Assembly (NCBI GenBank): GCA_045133795.1
Contig: JBGUUT010000107.1
Coordinates: forward strand, 1 to 7,122
Origin: RGIG8597 sp045133795
GTDB lineage: Bacteria; Spirochaetota; GWE2-31-10
Direction: 5' to 3'
Length of the DNA: 7,122 bases
The position numbers were made by a program, and so were the translations under genes. Positions within the stretch are counted from its first letter, which is position 1, and each line of letters starts with the position of its first letter. Shown here piece by piece: positions 6,751 to 7,122 of the stretch. The notes under the pieces are model-generated. The model made no database searches and was not told where the DNA came from. It saw only the letters and a list, made by a program, of their open reading frames with translations.

Positions 6751-6801
6751 AAACGGTATAAAAGTTTGAATATCGAACTTTTATACCGTTTCTATTTTTT
6801 A
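6751..6801. terminator. Bidirectional intrinsic terminator between convergent genes
   Basis: Arms 6751-6768 and 6774-6791 form an 18-position stem, with one T-G wobble at 6767/6775, around a 5-base loop (6769-6773). On the plus strand a T-rich run follows (6792-6801). On the minus strand the stem is followed by a long T-rich run complementary to 6737-6750. It starts two bases after the sensor-kinase stop and lies 22 bases past the aspS stop, so it can end transcription from both sides. Confidence 0.9.
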
Positions 6802-6813
6802 TAAGTTTATTGA

Positions 6814-7122
6814 TTATGGTTCTAATCTGTTTATATCACGAGGGAACAAGCTCGCCTCTTTTACATTTTGAAGTCCGCATAATAAAGACGTCAATCGCTC
6901 TAATCCCAATCCGAATCCACCGTGTGCCGGCATACCATATTGGAATGCCTGCAAATATCCTTCAAATAACTCTGTTGTTAATCCGAAAGCTTTCATTTTT
7001 TCCAAATAATCTTCATAAATATTTAATCGCTGACCGCCCGTAGTAATTTCCATTCCTCTGAACAACAAGTCATAAGAAAGTGTTCTGCCTTCTTTTGTGC
7101 TGTCATCCATAGTATAGAAAGG
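6814..7122 (-). CDS. aspS: C-terminal part of archaeal/eukaryotic-type aspartyl-tRNA synthetase (Asp-tRNA(Asn) type)
   Basis: The frame is open to the right edge, so this is the last 102 residues of a longer protein (about 430 residues in this type); the ATG at 7110 is internal. The fragment starts PFYTM, continues with SYDLLFRGMEITTGGQR, and contains class II motif 3 as GGFGLGLERL, ending in LFPRDINRLEP. These are hallmarks of the short archaeal-like AspRS, not the roughly 590-residue bacterial form with its GAD insertion. The enzyme charges tRNA with aspartate using ATP. In bacteria this type is often non-discriminating and also makes Asp-tRNA(Asn) for amidation by GatCAB; that specificity is inferred from family membership only. 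AsnRS is a relative, but its C-terminus typically ends differently (PRTPG). It converges on the sensor kinase and shares its terminator. Confidence 0.88.
   Translation of the reverse strand, partial: PFYTMDDSTKEGRTLSYDLLFRGMEITTGGQRLNIYEDYLEKMKAFGLTTELFEGYLQAFQYGMPAHGGFGLGLERLTSLLCGLQNVKEASLFPRDINRLEP

Noticed and set aside
6810..7043. Plus-strand open frame of 77 codons near the right edge.
   Set aside because: It is antisense to the conserved motif 3 region of aspS and lies downstream of a strong terminator with no promoter.

Overview
The window is AT-rich (roughly one third G+C by eye) and gene-dense, with short intergenic gaps and clear Shine-Dalgarno sites. It reads as an ordinary bacterial chromosome segment. 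One small protein has a short Gram-negative-style signal peptide. The hybrid kinase and the archaeal/eukaryotic-type aspartyl-tRNA synthetase fit a low-GC anaerobe. My best guess is a Treponema-like spirochaete, with a Clostridia-type Firmicute as the alternative; the sequence alone does not settle this. I see no mobile element, CRISPR array, tRNA gene or integration site.

Layout. (1) Positions 1-206 contain no credible gene. They hold what looks like a strong leftward promoter of ribosomal RNA type: an A/T-rich upstream element, TTGACA-17-TAGAAA, a boxA-like sequence and leader hairpins. The transcribed gene would lie beyond the left edge. (2) Positions 207-3461 form a compact leftward operon. 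In order of transcription it encodes an M24 metallopeptidase, a YggS/PLPBP-family PLP-binding protein, a small exported or membrane protein of unknown function that starts with TTG inside the yggS stop region, and an RluA/RluD-family 23S rRNA pseudouridine synthase. (3) Positions 3462-3630 are a divergent promoter region. (4) Positions 3631-6748 are a rightward two-gene operon whose reading frames overlap by 14 bases: a diacylglycerol-kinase-like protein with a degenerate nucleotide-binding motif, and a six-pass membrane hybrid histidine kinase (HisKA-HATPase-REC-HPt). (5) A strong hairpin at 6751-6791, T-rich on both sides, terminates this operon and the convergent gene. (6) Positions 6814-7122 are the C-terminal end of aspS, running in from the right edge.

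Functionally, the left operon is housekeeping (peptide turnover, PLP homeostasis, ribosome modification). The right operon is a signalling pair in which a lipid-kinase-fold protein is made together with a membrane phosphorelay kinase; their functional link is inferred from gene overlap only. The most interesting points are the altered GGDGT motif of the lipid-kinase-like protein, its coupling to the kinase, the unidentified TTG-started membrane protein, and the rRNA-type promoter at the left edge.
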